From: Streptomyces sp. NBC_01217
Lineage (GTDB): Bacteria > Actinomycetota > Actinomycetes > Streptomycetales > Streptomycetaceae
Length of the DNA stretch: 64,000 nucleotides
Assembly: GCF_035994185.1 (NCBI RefSeq)
Contig: NZ_CP108538.1
Span: forward strand, 4,441,501-4,505,500
Reading direction: 5' to 3'
Part shown: positions 25,966-33,422 of the stretch, piece after piece
Numbering within the stretch: position 1 is the stretch's first letter
Layout: every line of letters begins with the position of its first letter
Translations under genes and position numbers: made by a program
Notes under the pieces: model-generated
What the model was told of the DNA's origin: nothing
What the model saw: the letters and a program-made list of their open reading frames with translations, nothing else
The model's database searches: none

Positions 25966-26394
25966 ATGCATACACGTGTGACGGGCATCGTCATCGAGGA
26001 CGACAAGATCCTGGTGCTCAACCAGGACACCGACGGCCCCAGGACCTGGTCCCTGCCCGGCGGCAAGGTCGAGGACGGCGAGGCTCTGGAAGAGGCGCTG
26101 ATCAGAGAAATGAAGGAGGAGACCGGCGCCGTGGTTGAAGTGGGCCGGCTGCTGTACCTGTGCGACAACACAAGTGCTCACGTCGTTCACATCACCTTCG
26201 AGGCCCGCATCGTGGGCGGAGAGATCGGAGCGGTCAAGGAGGGTGCGGACACGCGGCCGATCCGAGGCGTCGAGTTCGTGGCGCTGGACGACCTGCCCGA
26301 CCGAGGCTTCAGTGACGTGTTCGTGAAGCTCTGCCGGGACGGGTTCCCGGGCGCGGGTTCATACATGGGGCCGAAGTCCGCAATCGGCCTATGA
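25966..26394 (+). CDS. Nudix hydrolase
   Basis: This 142-residue protein has a complete Nudix box at about residues 33-55: GGKVEDGEALEEALIREMKE followed by ETGA (G-x5-E-x7-R-E-U-x-E-E-x-G-U). Nudix enzymes hydrolyse nucleoside diphosphates linked to another moiety. ATG 25966 is divergent from the nucleotidyltransferase gene, and its 3' end overlaps the converging sulfotransferase/FGE-like gene by 6 bases. The pairing of a nucleotidyltransferase and a Nudix enzyme suggests synthesis and turnover of a nucleotide-activated compound; the substrate is not known. Confidence 0.88.
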   Translation: MHTRVTGIVIEDDKILVLNQDTDGPRTWSLPGGKVEDGEALEEALIREMKEETGAVVEVGRLLYLCDNTSAHVVHITFEARIVGGEIGAVKEGADTRPIRGVEFVALDDLPDRGFSDVFVKLCRDGFPGAGSYMGPKSAIGL

Positions 26395-28218
26395 GCCCAG
26401 CGAACTGATCAGCAGCCGGTCGAGTCCGCCTGGCGTGGTCCGGGCGGACTCGTTGACGGAGTCGACCCACTGATTGAGCAGGTGCGCCAGCTCCCAAGCT
26501 CCGAGCCGAGCGGCATCGGTGGTGTGGAGGTCGCGTACCAAGCGAATCCCAACGCCTCGCGAGGAGCCCAGCAAGTAGCGCGAGCGGACAGCCGACACCG
26601 CATCCTCGGTGCTCGGAGTGTTCCAGGCCGCACCGAACAAGTACCGCTGTATGGGCTGCGATTCAGGCAGCGCGGGGCCATCGCCACACCAAATCTGAAC
26701 GTTGCCGATCAAGTGGTGAATCTCCCGATCGCCAAGGCCGGGGGGTTCCACCACAGGACAGCTGTCACCCACGACGTAGCCGCTGTTGTACGCCCGCGCT
26801 CCCTTCGTGGCGGCCAAGGCTTCGGCTCGGCTGGGCAACCGCGCTCCGAACCATGCGGCCGCGACTGCCGCCCCGATCCACGTGACCCAGTACGCGGGAT
26901 GGGACTCGTATCCGCGGCTGACCTCCCAGCGCCGATTGGCCGGGTCGTGGTGGAGTCGTCCACCACGTTCGTGGGGCATCGGGCACACCAGGAGATTGGT
27001 ACCGAGCCGGGAGTTCACTGCCCCGCCCGCGTGCAGCATGGTCAGCAGCTCGGCCATTTCCGCGTTGGTGACCAGCAGATTGCGCCACTGGGCCTGCCCT
27101 ACTGGCCTGTAGGCCGGTTTGGCCATCCGCTGGGGATCAGGTTGGGGACGGACGCGGCGGCTGGGCCGGAGCACGGGTTCGTGCACCTCGTACTGATCGT
27201 CACCTGCGAGCCACTGGGTGACGGTCTCGGTCACTTCGGGGTCGAGCTGTTGGCGGGCCTGGGCGAGAGTCTTCTCTACCGCAGCGCTGACGAGGTCCAC
27301 CACACCGGAGGCCAATTCGGCGACCAAGGTGTCCTTGCGTCCGGTGGTGGCGAAGGTGGTGTCCGTCGCAGTCGTAGTGCCAGCAGCGACGTTAGGCGAC
27401 TCCTCGGCCGGTCCCGGCATTCCGATACCGAGGAACTGGGTGAGGCCCACTTCCGTACGTCCGGGATCGCTGACGTGCTGTTCGTACGGGATGACCAGGC
27501 GGGGACGGCGGAACGGCTCGTCTCCGTCGAAGAGGGCGCGGGCGAGCAGCAGTGCGTTCACGACGATCAGCCGCCCCAAAGCGGTGGCCGGATCGGGATC
27601 GTCCTGCGGAAGGAGCGGGGCGAAGACCGTACGCCACCTGGGTGCGCGGGCCGTCGCGGCAACCTGCGCGTAGCGGTCGCCGTAGCGCCATCGGTCCCAG
27701 AGCCGACCTCGGGCGAACGAGGAAGCGATCCCGATGGGTGCCCGGGTCAGGACGACGGCCGGCGATTCAGGCAGCATGCCCAGAACGGTGTCCGTGGCGA
27801 AGAAGAGATTCGTCTCCTTGACCAAGTGCCGGGGTTGCCCGTGCAGGTCGCTGAGCGCGCACAGGAGATGGTGCCAGCCCAAGCCGCTGAGTCCGGTCCC
27901 CTGAAGACTCGGCGGCACGCGGTTACCAGGCGACAACGGGTGTTCGCGACCGAGCTGCTGGCGGAAAGGCTCGTTGTGCTGCGGCATTGCCCCGCGCAAT
28001 GAGTCGGACAGCCAGTTCGATCCGACCCTCTCGAAGATGCCGAGGGCCAGCGCGGGTGGCGACGCCGGCCTTCCGTCCTGCTCGTTGAGGTGGGCGGCCA
28101 GACGCACGACGATGCTACGGATAGTGCCGTCGGGCAGAGCCGCGCTCAACGCGGGGTGCGGCTTCGCGGGCGGTAAGGGTGCCGCGCCGGGGTCCGTCTG
28201 TTCGTGACTTGTTGTCAT
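26389..28218 (-). CDS. Putative fusion: sulfotransferase-like N-terminus and formylglycine-generating-enzyme-like C-terminus
   Basis: This 609-residue protein appears to have two domains. Near residue 65, FERVGSNWLSDSL resembles the 5'-phosphosulfate loop of sulfotransferases, and AVVLTRAPIGIASSFARG resembles their 3'-phosphate-binding strand and helix. The last 230 residues resemble FGE-sulfatase (SUMF1) proteins: HPAYWVTWIGAAVAAAWFG, ARLPSRAEALAA, LIGNVQIWCGD, GAAWNTP and GVGIRLVRDLH. Both assignments come from motifs only, and FGE active-site Cys residues are not confidently placed. ATG 28218 is chosen because its first 19 codons and promoter recur at 61910; ATG 28248 is an upstream alternative. 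It is one of two genes sharing the duplicated operator promoter. Confidence 0.6.
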   Translation of the reverse strand: MTTSHEQTDPGAAPLPPAKPHPALSAALPDGTIRSIVVRLAAHLNEQDGRPASPPALALGIFERVGSNWLSDSLRGAMPQHNEPFRQQLGREHPLSPGNRVPPSLQGTGLSGLGWHHLLCALSDLHGQPRHLVKETNLFFATDTVLGMLPESPAVVLTRAPIGIASSFARGRLWDRWRYGDRYAQVAATARAPRWRTVFAPLLPQDDPDPATALGRLIVVNALLLARALFDGDEPFRRPRLVIPYEQHVSDPGRTEVGLTQFLGIGMPGPAEESPNVAAGTTTATDTTFATTGRKDTLVAELASGVVDLVSAAVEKTLAQARQQLDPEVTETVTQWLAGDDQYEVHEPVLRPSRRVRPQPDPQRMAKPAYRPVGQAQWRNLLVTNAEMAELLTMLHAGGAVNSRLGTNLLVCPMPHERGGRLHHDPANRRWEVSRGYESHPAYWVTWIGAAVAAAWFGARLPSRAEALAATKGARAYNSGYVVGDSCPVVEPPGLGDREIHHLIGNVQIWCGDGPALPESQPIQRYLFGAAWNTPSTEDAVSAVRSRYLLGSSRGVGIRLVRDLHTTDAARLGAWELAHLLNQWVDSVNESARTTPGGLDRLLISSLGS

Positions 28219-28299
28219 GACCCGCAAACGTAGAGCCACTTCGGTCATCCACCCCTGAGGAAAACTCAGGGCTGAGTAACGCTCAGGGTCTGCATATGC
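28162..28299 (-). promoter_or_regulatory. Duplicated promoter/operator, copy 1 (drives the sulfotransferase/FGE-like gene)
   Basis: On the minus strand this 138-base block matches 61829-61966 without gaps, the first 34 bases identically. It contains a GCATATGC palindrome (28292-28299), CTGAG-N5-CTCAG dyads at 28272-28286 and 28255-28269 (17 bases apart), a possible -10 TACGTT, and the first 19 codons of the gene. TACGTT ends 8 bases before ATG 28218, so the mRNA may be leaderless. The proximal dyad overlaps the expected -35 position, as for an activator or repressor. The likely ligand is the XRE protein encoded at 60608-61828. Confidence 0.75.
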
Positions 28300-28321
28300 C
28301 TATGCCGTGGGTCGCTTGACG

Positions 28322-28759
28322 CTACGCAGCGGCCTGGGCTGCCTGGGGTCGGGCGCCCAAGGTCTGGCCCAGTGCCCGTTCGACCGAGACCAGGATGACG
28401 ACCCGCTCAGGGTCCGGGGCCGGCGTACGGCCATATCGCTTTCCGTAACGGGCAACCGCGTCTTCGACCGCAGCCTCGTCGGTGCACACCTCCGCCACCC
28501 CTTCGAGCGTGGCCCACCGGCCTCCGTCGACCTGGCACAGGGCCACGCGGGATTCGCCCCCACCCGCGAGAATGTTGGCCACTTTACGACTCGATTTGCG
28601 GGTGATAACTCTGGCCACTCCGGCGGCGACATCCACCGTCACACCGACGGGCACGACATGCGGTCGCCCATTGGGTCGCAGCGTGGTCAGCGTGCACAGA
28701 TGGTACTCACTCCAGAACTCCAGGTAACTGTCCGGCTGGGTGGATATCGCGTTCGACAT
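28322..28759 (-). CDS. PPOX-class split-barrel oxidoreductase (possibly F420- or FMN-dependent)
   Basis: This 145-residue protein has the pyridoxamine-oxidase-like beta-barrel pattern: LCTLTTLRPNGRPHVVPVGV, ARVITRKSSRKVANILA, VALCQVDGGRWATLEGVAEV and a C-terminal RYGKRYGRTP. Actinobacterial proteins of this type often use F420; the cofactor cannot be decided here. ATG 28759 is preceded by AGCGTTTACGCTTTCAGCC and no strong Shine-Dalgarno. It reads toward copy 1 of the duplicated promoter, 23 bases away, but has no visible tie to it. Confidence 0.8.
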   Translation of the reverse strand: MSNAISTQPDSYLEFWSEYHLCTLTTLRPNGRPHVVPVGVTVDVAAGVARVITRKSSRKVANILAGGGESRVALCQVDGGRWATLEGVAEVCTDEAAVEDAVARYGKRYGRTPAPDPERVVILVSVERALGQTLGARPQAAQAAA

Positions 28760-29328
28760 GGCTGAAAGCGTAAACGCTTCAGCTGCCCGAACTGCCCCAG
28801 AGTGACCGCCGCCACACCCCCTCCGATCAGCCATTTTGTCCACTTCGCGGGCGTTTGCGAGAGTGCCCGCTCCACTTAAAGTCTCAGGTTGATAACGGAG
28901 TCGCACATCGACTCGCAAAAGTTGATCCGTTCACGCCATACCATAAACCTCCAGCTCAGAGCCTCGCACGAGATTGAACAAGGTTGATTTACGTCGCTTT
29001 GACCGGCCGAAGTTACCTGGTTTCTACACGAATCGATCATGCTTTTTAGGCCATGCCCTGTCGGAAGCGTCACGTACTGTCCAAAGAGGTTCCCGGGAGC
29101 TCCACGGGGCAGCCCCGCTCGGGCGTCGGTGCGTGTTCGCGTACGTGATATCCGAGTAGACGGGAGGCCCTGGTTGTCCTGGCATCCCTCTCCCTGCGAG
29201 GGGGTTTAGTGGGGCGCAGGCGCAGCCGACTGCGGTCGTTTCCGGCGCCGGGAACCGGACGTCATCGACATGGGCGCGGTGTCGCCCGGCTCGGGGGAGC
29301 CATCAGAGCCGGTTGGAGGGATTACTCA
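28760..29328. other. Gene-free stretch
   Basis: No convincing gene is seen in 569 bases. A small hairpin GAGTCG-CACAT-CGACTC lies at 28898-28914. AT content is higher than in the flanks, around 28870-29060. Promoters for the divergent PPOX and IrrE-type genes are expected here. Confidence 0.5.
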
Positions 29329-30015
29329 GTGTGGTCGGATAAGAGTGGTCGAGACACGTCGGAGCCCAAGGTTCCCGCTCAGGACGGAGTCAACCGCCGT
29401 CGCCTTGGGCGCTGGCGTGCAGCCACGGCCCGGACGGTGGAGAAGGATCTGCACCGCCTGATTCGGCGGGAGCTGCAAGACCTCGGGGTAACTCCCCCAC
29501 TCGACGTTCACGACCTTTGCGAGAAGCTGAGCCGGCGGCGCGGGCGCCCGCTGTTTCTGCGTGCAGCTCCGCTGCCCAAGCCCGGCCCCTCGGGCATGTG
29601 GGCGGAGTACGACACCTACGACGTGATTCTGTACCAGCAGGAGACGACCGAGCTGCACCAGGATGGGATCATCCTGCACGAGGTCGGACACATCCTCGTG
29701 GCGGAGAACGAGAAGGCAGCCGAGGACTCCGCCCGCAAGGTGGAGACGGATACGCCGGATACCGCTCCTGATGAAGACGCGGCGGCCGTCGACGTGGAGG
29801 GGTGGGCCACCCTGTTGCCGGTCTTCGGGACCGAGGCGATCAAGCGTGTTGCCCAGCGTTGCTCGTACGACGACGGCGAGGAGTGCTCCGTCGAACTCGC
29901 GGCGACGATCATCCTGGAGTGGTCGGCCCTGCTCGCAAGCTCCACTCCTCCGGCTGATGATCCTGCCCTGCGCCGGGTCGAGGCGGCTCTTGGCGACCGG
30001 CGAGGATGGCTGTAA
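29329..30015 (+). CDS. ImmA/IrrE-type zinc peptidase-like protein
   Basis: This 228-residue protein carries the zinc-peptidase motif HEVGH in DGIILHEVGHILVAE (about residues 115-130), preceded by YDVILYQQETTELHQ, the usual ImmA/IrrE layout. Such proteins cleave XRE-type repressors or act as sensors. Helices after the motif contain an acidic linker (DTPDTAPDEDAAAVDVEGW) and end at GDRRGWL. GTG 29329 follows GGAGGG by 9 bases. The next gene starts 3 bases after the stop, and a third overlaps that one, so the three form an operon. No XRE gene is adjacent, so the target is unknown. Confidence 0.8.
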   Translation: MWSDKSGRDTSEPKVPAQDGVNRRRLGRWRAATARTVEKDLHRLIRRELQDLGVTPPLDVHDLCEKLSRRRGRPLFLRAAPLPKPGPSGMWAEYDTYDVILYQQETTELHQDGIILHEVGHILVAENEKAAEDSARKVETDTPDTAPDEDAAAVDVEGWATLLPVFGTEAIKRVAQRCSYDDGEECSVELAATIILEWSALLASSTPPADDPALRRVEAALGDRRGWL

Positions 30016-30018
30016 CTC

Positions 30019-31134
30019 GTGGAACTCCTGCTCTTGGGGCTCCTGGCCGCACTGGTCTGGAAGCTCTACCAGTGGAAGCGAAGCCCGCATGACGCACCTC
30101 TTCGCTCGGTCACCCTCTGCCTGCTCTGCGCTGCGCTCTCGTACCCCGTAGCGATGCCCGGCGGCGCGTCCGGAGTCGACACCGTCGCCGGCCACGGGAC
30201 GGCGAAGCTGATCCAGAACGTGCTGTTGCTCCTGACGGTCTACTTCCTCATGTGCTTCTACCTCTACTCCGCCGCTGACGAAGAAGCGGGGCGTCGGCAG
30301 GCACGCAGGGAAGCCATGCTCGTCGGGGTCGTCGCAGTCGCGATTACCGTGGCTGCGGAGTCGGTGCCACACGAGGTCTTCGCCGGCAGCTTCAGCACAG
30401 CCGACATGACGATTCCCCAGATCGCCTTCTTCTACGGCGGCGCTGGCCTCTACCTCATGTATGCCCTCGGCATGACGTTTCGGTGGACCCGCCGATACGC
30501 CCGCATGTCCCGACGCCCGCACTCCACCGGGCTCTGGATGACCGCCGTCGGTCTGGGAGCGATGGCCGTAGCGTGCGCGATTCGAGCCGTCATCGTCGCC
30601 GTTCGCTCAGCAGACGTGGACGTGCCACATCCCCTTATGGCGGCCGTGGCCTTCCTCTTGGTCGCATCAATCCTGCTGTTCGCCGCGGGTGTCACCTACT
30701 CCGGAGCCCGAGCGCGAATTTCCTCCCTACGACTCTGGCTTCAACACCGGCGTGATCACCGTCGCCTCTCGCCTCTGTGGGAGTTGCTGGCGGAGGCGTA
30801 TCCGGACAACGTGCTGAGGCCGGCATCCTCTGCTGCACTGGACCGATGGCGGGCCCGTGGCGTGCACCGGCGCTACCACCGCCGCATCGTGGAGTGCCGC
30901 GACGGCCTGGTGGACATCAGCCCGTACCTGCTGGACGAGGGTGACGACAGCACAGTCCTCAACATCGACTCCGCCGAGCTCGCCGCCCGGCTTCGCCGGG
31001 CCTCCACTCGGATCGAGAAGGGGGTGCCTGCGCCCCGCCGCGCGGTCCCGCTCGCGATGGCGCTGGGGAGCGACCGCGAGTCGGATGTGAAACAACTGAT
31101 TGCGGTATCCGACGAACTGCGCGCAGCCGCATGA
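30019..31134 (+). CDS. Multi-pass membrane protein, MAB_1171c/DUF6545-like
   Basis: This 371-residue protein has about seven membrane helices in residues 1-235 (for example LIQNVLLLLTVYFLMCFYLY and AAVAFLLVASILLFAAGVTY) and a cytoplasmic C-terminal part of about 130 residues. That part includes SPLWELLAEAYPDNVLRP and RRYHRRIVECRDGLVDISPY, the pattern of the MAB_1171c family putative transporters of actinobacteria. These commonly sit beside IrrE-type peptidases and are of unproven function. The start is GTG 30019, 3 bases after the peptidase gene. The following gene overlaps its stop (ATGA). Confidence 0.75.
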   Translation: MELLLLGLLAALVWKLYQWKRSPHDAPLRSVTLCLLCAALSYPVAMPGGASGVDTVAGHGTAKLIQNVLLLLTVYFLMCFYLYSAADEEAGRRQARREAMLVGVVAVAITVAAESVPHEVFAGSFSTADMTIPQIAFFYGGAGLYLMYALGMTFRWTRRYARMSRRPHSTGLWMTAVGLGAMAVACAIRAVIVAVRSADVDVPHPLMAAVAFLLVASILLFAAGVTYSGARARISSLRLWLQHRRDHRRLSPLWELLAEAYPDNVLRPASSAALDRWRARGVHRRYHRRIVECRDGLVDISPYLLDEGDDSTVLNIDSAELAARLRRASTRIEKGVPAPRRAVPLAMALGSDRESDVKQLIAVSDELRAAA

Positions 31135-32345
31135 CCTCGCAAGATCAAGGAGTCACGATGCTGATTACCGGTGGACGAGTGCTCGTCGAGTCGGGGACCT
31201 ACCTGGAAGACGGTGCCGTTCTCATCGAGGGCGACTCGATCTCTGCCGTCGGGCCGCGCAAGGAGATCGAGGAGCGGGCCGGGGCCGACGCGCCTCGATT
31301 CGAGTTCGGCGGAACCGTGCTGCCGGGGCTCATCGACGCTCACGTTCACCTGGCCTTCGATGGCGGGCCTGATCCGGTGTCCACCCTCCAGGGCTCGACG
31401 GATGAAGCCCTGTTCGAGGACATGCGGCGGCGCAGCGAACAGCTCCTGCGCAGTGGTGTCACCACCGTCCGCGATCTCGGTGACCGCGGCGGACTGGCGC
31501 TTCGTCTGGCTGCGGAAATCAGCGATCGGCGTACACCAGGACCGAGGATCGTCTCCGCGGGCACCCCGGCGACCACCGTGGGCGGACACTGCCACTTCCT
31601 CGGCGGCGAAGTCTCCGGCGAGACCGAGATCCGCGAGCTCGTACGGCGCAACCTCGCGGCCGGGGCAGGCGTCATCAAGGCGATGGTCACCGGTGGCGGC
31701 CTCACGAAGGACGGCCCCAGGAGCCACCAGTCGCAGTTCACGCCGGAGGAACTGGCCGCCCTTGTGGAGGAAGCCCACAAAGCGGGCGTGCCTGTCGCGG
31801 CCCATGCGCACGGTGCCGACGGCATCGCCTCAGCCGTAGAGGCCGGCGTCGACACCATCGAGCACTGCACTTGGATGTCGAGCGATGGCCTGGACTTCCG
31901 GCCCGACGTGGTTCAGCAGATCATCGCGAAGGACATCACCGTCTGCCCGGCCGTAAGCCCGCACTGGCAGATGCTCCCGCGCTTCTTCGGCGAGGAGCGC
32001 GCCAACGCGATGTTCGACCTGGTGCGGCAGATGGCCGACGCCGGAGTCCGCCTGATCGCGGGGACAGATGCAGGCGTGCAGCGTGCCGGCTTCGACGGGC
32101 TTGCTCAGGCCCTGTCGTTCTACTCGCACCTGGGGCTGTCGAACGCCTCGATCATCGACATGGCGACGTCGCAAGCGGCTGCTGCCCTGGGCCTGGGCGA
32201 GATCACAGGGAAGGTCGCTCCCGGCTTCCGAGCGGATCTCCTCCTGGTGGACGGTGACCCGCTTGCGGATCTCTCCGCACTGAGCGGAGTCCAAACCGTG
32301 TTCGCCTCCGGTCTGCGCCACGAACCGAACAGCACGGGACAGTAA
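31131..32345 (+). CDS. Amidohydrolase family protein (imidazolonepropionase-like)
   Basis: This 404-residue metal-dependent hydrolase has LPGLIDAHVHLAFDGG (two metal-binding His), a central IKAMVTGGGL (Lys), VAAHAHGADGI (His), EHCTW (His) and LIAGTDAGVQ (catalytic Asp). The barrel is framed by N- and C-terminal beta segments (LITGGRVLVESG and PGFRADLLLVDGDPLAD). ATG 31131 overlaps the stop of the membrane-protein gene by 4 bases; ATG 31158 is a shorter alternative. It is typical of dipeptidase- or prolidase-like amidohydrolases; the substrate is unknown. Co-location with the IrrE-type and membrane proteins suggests coordinated expression. Confidence 0.85.
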   Translation: MTSQDQGVTMLITGGRVLVESGTYLEDGAVLIEGDSISAVGPRKEIEERAGADAPRFEFGGTVLPGLIDAHVHLAFDGGPDPVSTLQGSTDEALFEDMRRRSEQLLRSGVTTVRDLGDRGGLALRLAAEISDRRTPGPRIVSAGTPATTVGGHCHFLGGEVSGETEIRELVRRNLAAGAGVIKAMVTGGGLTKDGPRSHQSQFTPEELAALVEEAHKAGVPVAAHAHGADGIASAVEAGVDTIEHCTWMSSDGLDFRPDVVQQIIAKDITVCPAVSPHWQMLPRFFGEERANAMFDLVRQMADAGVRLIAGTDAGVQRAGFDGLAQALSFYSHLGLSNASIIDMATSQAAAALGLGEITGKVAPGFRADLLLVDGDPLADLSALSGVQTVFASGLRHEPNSTGQ

Positions 32346-32357
32346 GAACCTCACCCT

Positions 32358-32402
32358 GGTGCCCTGTTTCCTGACCCTCGCGGGTCCGGGGAACAGGGCA
32401 CC
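32358..32402 (+). terminator. Hairpin after the amidohydrolase gene
   Basis: Arms GGTGCCCTGTT and AACAGGGCACC (11 bp) enclose 23 bases that include a second small stem (GACCC/GGGTC). There is no T-run, so it may act as a transcript-end stabiliser. Confidence 0.65.
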
Positions 32403-32592
32403 AGCGCCGCATCACGGAACGTTCGCCCCTGTCGCCGGCCAGCTGAAGTCCTCAGCCGGTCGCATGGCGGTCTCGCCAAGCGATGCAGCGGCGGATCATG
32501 CTGTCCGCTCCTCGCGGTTGGCATGGCCGGTGCCGGTAGAGGAACATCCGGGTGGTTCGATGCGCATTAGGACAGCTTGTACCGTAGGCGGC

Positions 32593-33147
32593 ATGTGTGC
32601 GGATATTCGTACTGTGTTGCGTAAGCAGGAGGAAGAGCTGCGGCACTTTCGCCGGAACCTGTTCTCTACGGAGCCGGCCGATAGCGGCCTGGCCTCCGTA
32701 CTGCCCACAACCGTGCTGGAGCAGTTGCGGGCGAAGGGAAAGACGGTGCCGCACCGTTTCGGACCGGTGCGCTCGGTGACCGACCGGCATGCTGTCCTCA
32801 CTATCGTCGGGGACATCATCGACCAGGCCGTACTCCTGGACCGTCCTGGCCGGGAAGGGGCTGTGCTGACACTGTCGGTCGCCGCGCGGCACAAGCAGCT
32901 CGGCACTCGCCAGGCAGTTGACCCAGGGGAGGCGCGGGCCTGGGTGGAAGCGATCGTGGGCCCCAAGTGGCTGCCGCACTTCTACTCTGCTGGGGCCCTG
33001 AGCGGCTCCACTGCGGGCGAGACCTCGCCGTCGAGGCCGTTGACGACGCAGTACTTCTACCTGTTCCTTGGCGCGGACGGTGTCCCGCACGCCGAGCCAG
33101 AACATCAGCTCGGCGTGCAGTTGACCCCGCTCATCCATACGCCCTGA
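32593..33147 (+). CDS. Hypothetical protein
   Basis: This 184-residue protein has no family I recognise. The N-terminus is helical and charged (DIRTVLRKQEEELRHFRRNL); the rest is mixed alpha/beta with VLTIVGDIIDQAVLLDRPGR and a Ser/Thr-rich loop. No signal peptide or membrane helix is seen. ATG 32593 is chosen (MCADIRTV); the frame is open to 32359. It ends 40 bases before the CTAG at the left edge of the ABC-3C transposon-like unit and so marks the element backbone next to the insertion. Confidence 0.55.
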   Translation: MCADIRTVLRKQEEELRHFRRNLFSTEPADSGLASVLPTTVLEQLRAKGKTVPHRFGPVRSVTDRHAVLTIVGDIIDQAVLLDRPGREGAVLTLSVAARHKQLGTRQAVDPGEARAWVEAIVGPKWLPHFYSAGALSGSTAGETSPSRPLTTQYFYLFLGADGVPHAEPEHQLGVQLTPLIHTP

Positions 33148-33191
33148 CGATCACCAAAGTCCAGGGCGAACGTCGCCTGATGCGGCACTAG

Positions 33192-33220
33192 GCCGTGTAT
33201 CGAAAGCAGACCTTGGGATC
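33192..33220 (+). repeat. Left terminal inverted repeat of the ABC-3C unit
   Basis: It begins GCCGTGTATCGAAAG directly after CTAG and continues CAGACCTTGGGATC, matching 10 of 14 inner bases of the right repeat. The 200 bases between it and the ABC ATPase stop codon show no gene. Confidence 0.7.
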
Positions 33221-33422
33221 GTCGAGTGGCAGCTGAAAGGGCTCAGTAACCTGATCTTCCGGCTCCTGACCGTCAGCGCCGGTGAACCCGGCGATCCACA
33301 GCCATAACGACCACAACACCACCAGGGCGCGCGGGCGCGCCCTGAGACCGCTGGCGGCCGATCGCCAACGCCGCGGCAGACGCAGGGGCGGGCGGGTGAA
33401 TGGCCTAGGCGGGGTGAGGAGG

